Of a stretch of DNA of 40,011 nucleotides, positions 37,706 to 40,011 are shown piece after piece (the stretch's first letter is position 1; each line of letters opens with the position of its first letter). The translations under genes were made by a program, and so were the position numbers. The notes under the pieces were generated by a model. The model was not told the origin of the DNA. It saw only the letters and a list, made by a program, of their open reading frames with translations, and did not search any database. The stretch covers positions 1 to 40,011 of the forward strand of contig QKHZ01000004.1 of NCBI GenBank assembly GCA_003249795.1, read 5' to 3'. This stretch comes from a bacterium. Its GTDB lineage: Bacteria; Planctomycetota; SZUA-567.

Positions 37706-39685
37706 GTGTGTGGAATTGCTGGACTGGTAACGACGGAAAACAACGCGCATCTTCTGGCGAAACTGCCTGAGATGACTAGCCTCATGCGCCATCGCGGCCC
37801 TGATGATGAAGGAGCAGTCTACATCGTCCCGTCCTCGGGAAAATCTGTAATCCACGCAGGAAACGACACACTGCCATTTGATCCGGCACTATGTACGTCG
37901 ATTCCGTTTCTGCCGTCGTCTGACGAGACTCCGGACAAATCACCCATTCCGAAAGGCTCAACCGTTGGCCTCGGCCACAGGCGCCTGTCGATTCTGGATC
38001 TGTCACCGACCGGTCACCAACCGATGTGCGACCCGCAGGAAAAAGACTGGATCATCTTTAACGGCGAAATTTATAACTATCAGGAAGTGCGTGACGAGTT
38101 GCTGAAAACCGGCGTTCAGTTCCGCGGCACTTCCGACACCGAAGTCTTTTTATACGCATACAAGACATGGGGCGCCGACTGCCAGAAACGGTTCAACGGC
38201 ATGTGGGCAGCAGCGATCTGGGATGCGGACAAAAAATTGCTGTGGATCAGCCACGACCGCTTCGGGGTCAAGCCTCTGCACATCTGGCACGGCCCCGGCT
38301 TCTTCGCCTTCGCCTCGGAAGCAAAAGCATTTTTACCACTCGGAATGCCGAAGCCGGATCTGGCCGAGTGCGCGGCATACCTCGCTGACGGGCCGTGCGA
38401 ATCGACAACAAACACCTTGTTTGAAAATGTGAAACGCTTTCCCGTCGGTCACTCGGCTTATCTTGATCCGGCACATCCGGAGCAATTGAAATACGAATGC
38501 TATTTTGAATTGCCGATGCCGAACCTGTCAGACGAATACATCGAATCGAAAATGCAGGAGTACGCAGAAGAGTACCGTCGTATTCTGGCAGATGCCGTGC
38601 GCCTTCGCCTGCACGCAGATGTAAAAGTATCCTGCGCATTGTCCGGCGGGCTCGACAGTTCATCAATCACCGCACTCGCCTGCCTCGCGCGGAAAGAACA
38701 GAATAGTTCAGAAGCCGTCGTCACGGTCTCCAACTGTTACAGCAATCCCGACTACGCCGGTTGTGACGAATCCGGTTTCATCCGCCTTGTGCGCGACCAT
38801 TTCAACATCCAGGCTCTCACGACCGAACCCGACGACAGCCAGCTTGATCAGAATCACGACCGCTGTGTCTGGTGTTATGAAAGTGGGTTGCCTGACACGC
38901 TGCAGGCATCAACCTCAACCTTCCGTCTGTGCCATGAAAACGGGATCAAGGTCAATCTCGACGGGCAAGGCGCAGATGAGCAACTGGCCGGATACGACCG
39001 TTACTGGATGGATTATTTCGCCACTGCCCCGCTGACCAGCAGAGACTATTGGGTCAGTTTTATGCGGCATAAAAGTCCGTGGCGGGAAAAACTGTCGTGG
39101 CGGTTTTCCGTTCCGCTGACACGATCGGCTTCACCCTATCCTTGGCGCGGCTGTGTCGAAAACAAAATCCCCGCGCATTACCGTGACACCCGCATCATGT
39201 CCAAAGGCGACGGGCGCCGTCCGGTTAATGAATCGCTTCATAACAACATGCAGTTCGCGCTGCAGAATATGTTGCGCACAGTTGATATGAGCTCGATGAT
39301 GCACAGTATCGAATCGCGCCAGCCGTTTATGGACTATCGCCTCATTTTGTTTTTAAATACCGTACCGTATCGCTACAAACTACACGCAGGCTGGACAAAG
39401 TATATCGCACGCCTCGGCGTCAAAGACGACCTTCCCGCACAGATTGTCTGGCGCAAGGACAAGATGGGATGGCCGAATCCGTGCCATGCGTGGGTGGCAG
39501 GCGAGTTCGGCGATCTGATGCACAAGAGGATTCTGGCTTCAGACTTTTTGCGCGAAAATTTCCCAGCACTACAGACTGAGGTCGAAACGCTTCGCAAACA
39601 CACGCGCCTGTTTTTCCGTGCGTACAATCTATCACGCCACGTTGAGCTTTTTTACAACAACGCCGCACTGGGACCAATATCATGA
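37706..39685 (+). CDS. asnB: AsnB-type asparagine synthetase (glutamine-hydrolysing)
   Basis: A 659-residue enzyme with two domains. The N-terminal glutaminase domain must start with Met-Cys so that the Cys becomes the catalytic residue. The frame has CGIAGLV right after a GTG at 37706, with AAAAAGG upstream, so that GTG is the true start and not a codon further upstream. RHRGPDDEG, GHRRLSILDLSPTGHQPM, FNGEIYNY and HDRFGVKPL follow. The synthetase domain has the ATP loop ALSGGLDSSSITAL and later DGQGADEQLAGYDRYW. About 45 extra residues lie between PDDEG and GHRR, rich in Pro and Ser. In surface polysaccharide clusters such proteins amidate sugars or peptides; the nearby WecA-like gene makes that possible. 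The stop overlaps the next start (ATGA). Confidence 0.92.
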   Translation: MCGIAGLVTTENNAHLLAKLPEMTSLMRHRGPDDEGAVYIVPSSGKSVIHAGNDTLPFDPALCTSIPFLPSSDETPDKSPIPKGSTVGLGHRRLSILDLSPTGHQPMCDPQEKDWIIFNGEIYNYQEVRDELLKTGVQFRGTSDTEVFLYAYKTWGADCQKRFNGMWAAAIWDADKKLLWISHDRFGVKPLHIWHGPGFFAFASEAKAFLPLGMPKPDLAECAAYLADGPCESTTNTLFENVKRFPVGHSAYLDPAHPEQLKYECYFELPMPNLSDEYIESKMQEYAEEYRRILADAVRLRLHADVKVSCALSGGLDSSSITALACLARKEQNSSEAVVTVSNCYSNPDYAGCDESGFIRLVRDHFNIQALTTEPDDSQLDQNHDRCVWCYESGLPDTLQASTSTFRLCHENGIKVNLDGQGADEQLAGYDRYWMDYFATAPLTSRDYWVSFMRHKSPWREKLSWRFSVPLTRSASPYPWRGCVENKIPAHYRDTRIMSKGDGRRPVNESLHNNMQFALQNMLRTVDMSSMMHSIESRQPFMDYRLILFLNTVPYRYKLHAGWTKYIARLGVKDDLPAQIVWRKDKMGWPNPCHAWVAGEFGDLMHKRILASDFLRENFPALQTEVETLRKHTRLFFRAYNLSRHVELFYNNAALGPIS

Positions 39686-40011
39686 CCGGCACACACAAAA
39701 AACCGACACAAATGCACGAGTACAGCGACACGATGCTGAAATGGCAATTGATCTTTTATCAATTCGTCAAAATTTTATTTGGCATTTTGGGCATACTTCA
39801 GATTACCATATCTTTTGGGTTAACCATCCTGAAGCATACTGAGAAAGGCCAACAATATATTCCGGATTCTGCGCCGAACAGCTTAGCCGGCTGGTTTCTT
39901 TTTCTTATCGCTTACGCCTCTCACGTCTGGACGGTCCATATCCGCTATATCCTTATGGTGAGAAAACAGAAATCTGATCAGGCCCTACAACCTGAAGCAA
40001 GCAGTGATAAT
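39682..40011 (+). CDS. Small two-helix membrane protein, second of the pair (cut by the window edge)
   Basis: At least 110 codons are open to the last base without a stop. Two hydrophobic segments are visible, about 26-50 (FYQFVKILFGILGILQITIS) and 71-92 (LAGWFLFLIAYASHVWTVHI), followed by a basic, Gln-rich tail (MVRKQKSDQ). The region round GW, AY, ASHVW, RYI and VRKQK matches the gene at 37260. The start ATG overlaps the stop of the AsnB-type gene by the ATGA arrangement, which implies translational coupling and a linked function. Homologues are not known to me. Confidence 0.68.
   Translation, partial: MTGTHKKPTQMHEYSDTMLKWQLIFYQFVKILFGILGILQITISFGLTILKHTEKGQQYIPDSAPNSLAGWFLFLIAYASHVWTVHIRYILMVRKQKSDQALQPEASSDN

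Noticed and set aside
1-40011. tRNA, rRNA, CRISPR array, insertion sequence, prophage
   Set aside because: No cloverleaf, rRNA-like stretch, regular spaced repeat, transposase, integrase or phage gene was seen in the gaps or frames.

Overview
The window looks like a chromosomal segment of a diderm, LPS-making, probably anaerobic bacterium. Lipid A genes (lpxA, an lpxC-fabZ fusion, lpxD, lpxK) and bamA with a Skp/OmpH chaperone show a true outer membrane. A TM1266-type [FeFe]-hydrogenase-associated regulator at the left edge suggests anaerobic hydrogen metabolism. The LpxC-FabZ fusion, the zinc-ribbon protein ending in a short HEAT-like module, stand-alone MshEN proteins and a phosphoglycerate-mutase-like gene beside hom together suggest the PVC group (Kiritimatiellota, Lentisphaerota or Verrucomicrobiota). 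That placement is inference; there is no rRNA here to settle it. Coding density is high. I see no tRNA, rRNA, CRISPR array, insertion sequence or prophage.

Layout. 1-1361 (+): the tail of a gene that may be hydG, a TM1266-like regulator and a single-domain response regulator. 9094-1430 (-): the envelope cluster bamA, ompH, lpxD, lpxC-fabZ, lpxA, then a membrane zinc-ribbon protein and a Trm112-like protein. A good promoter lies upstream of bamA and a hairpin terminator lies after lpxA. 9120-9880 holds no intact gene but keeps a start-less ankyrin-like remnant and the gatB terminator. 11343-9880 (-) is gatB. 11635-14273 (+) is gpmI and a CHAD protein.

18773-14401 (-) is a four-gene signalling cluster: an MshEN protein, a pseudo-receiver fused to an RsbW-like ATPase, a STAS protein with a zinc ribbon, and a second MshEN protein. 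A promoter with a perfect TTGACA box precedes it. 19681-18863 (-) is a PHP phosphatase and 20065-20904 (+) a second receiver protein. 21095-23805 (+) is rpsO-pnp with a long hairpin in the pnp leader.

23995-34776 (+) runs: STAS, YbgC-like thioesterase, large exported TPR protein, lpxK, degenerate histidine kinase overlapping another STAS gene, hom, a putative homoserine kinase, Nudix, a membrane-anchored unknown and a GNAT. 34763-40011 (+) holds a WecA/TagO-type transferase, a FabG-like reductase, a FabZ-like dehydratase and an AsnB-type amidotransferase, the last flanked by two related two-helix membrane proteins. The second is cut by the window edge.

Two themes stand out. Envelope biogenesis is spread over three blocks. 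Partner-switching style signalling is also spread out: three STAS proteins, one RsbW-like ATPase, one HisKA pseudokinase and two receiver proteins, with no sigma factor or ordinary output domain in the window. The MshEN/ATPase/STAS cluster is the best candidate for an undescribed system.
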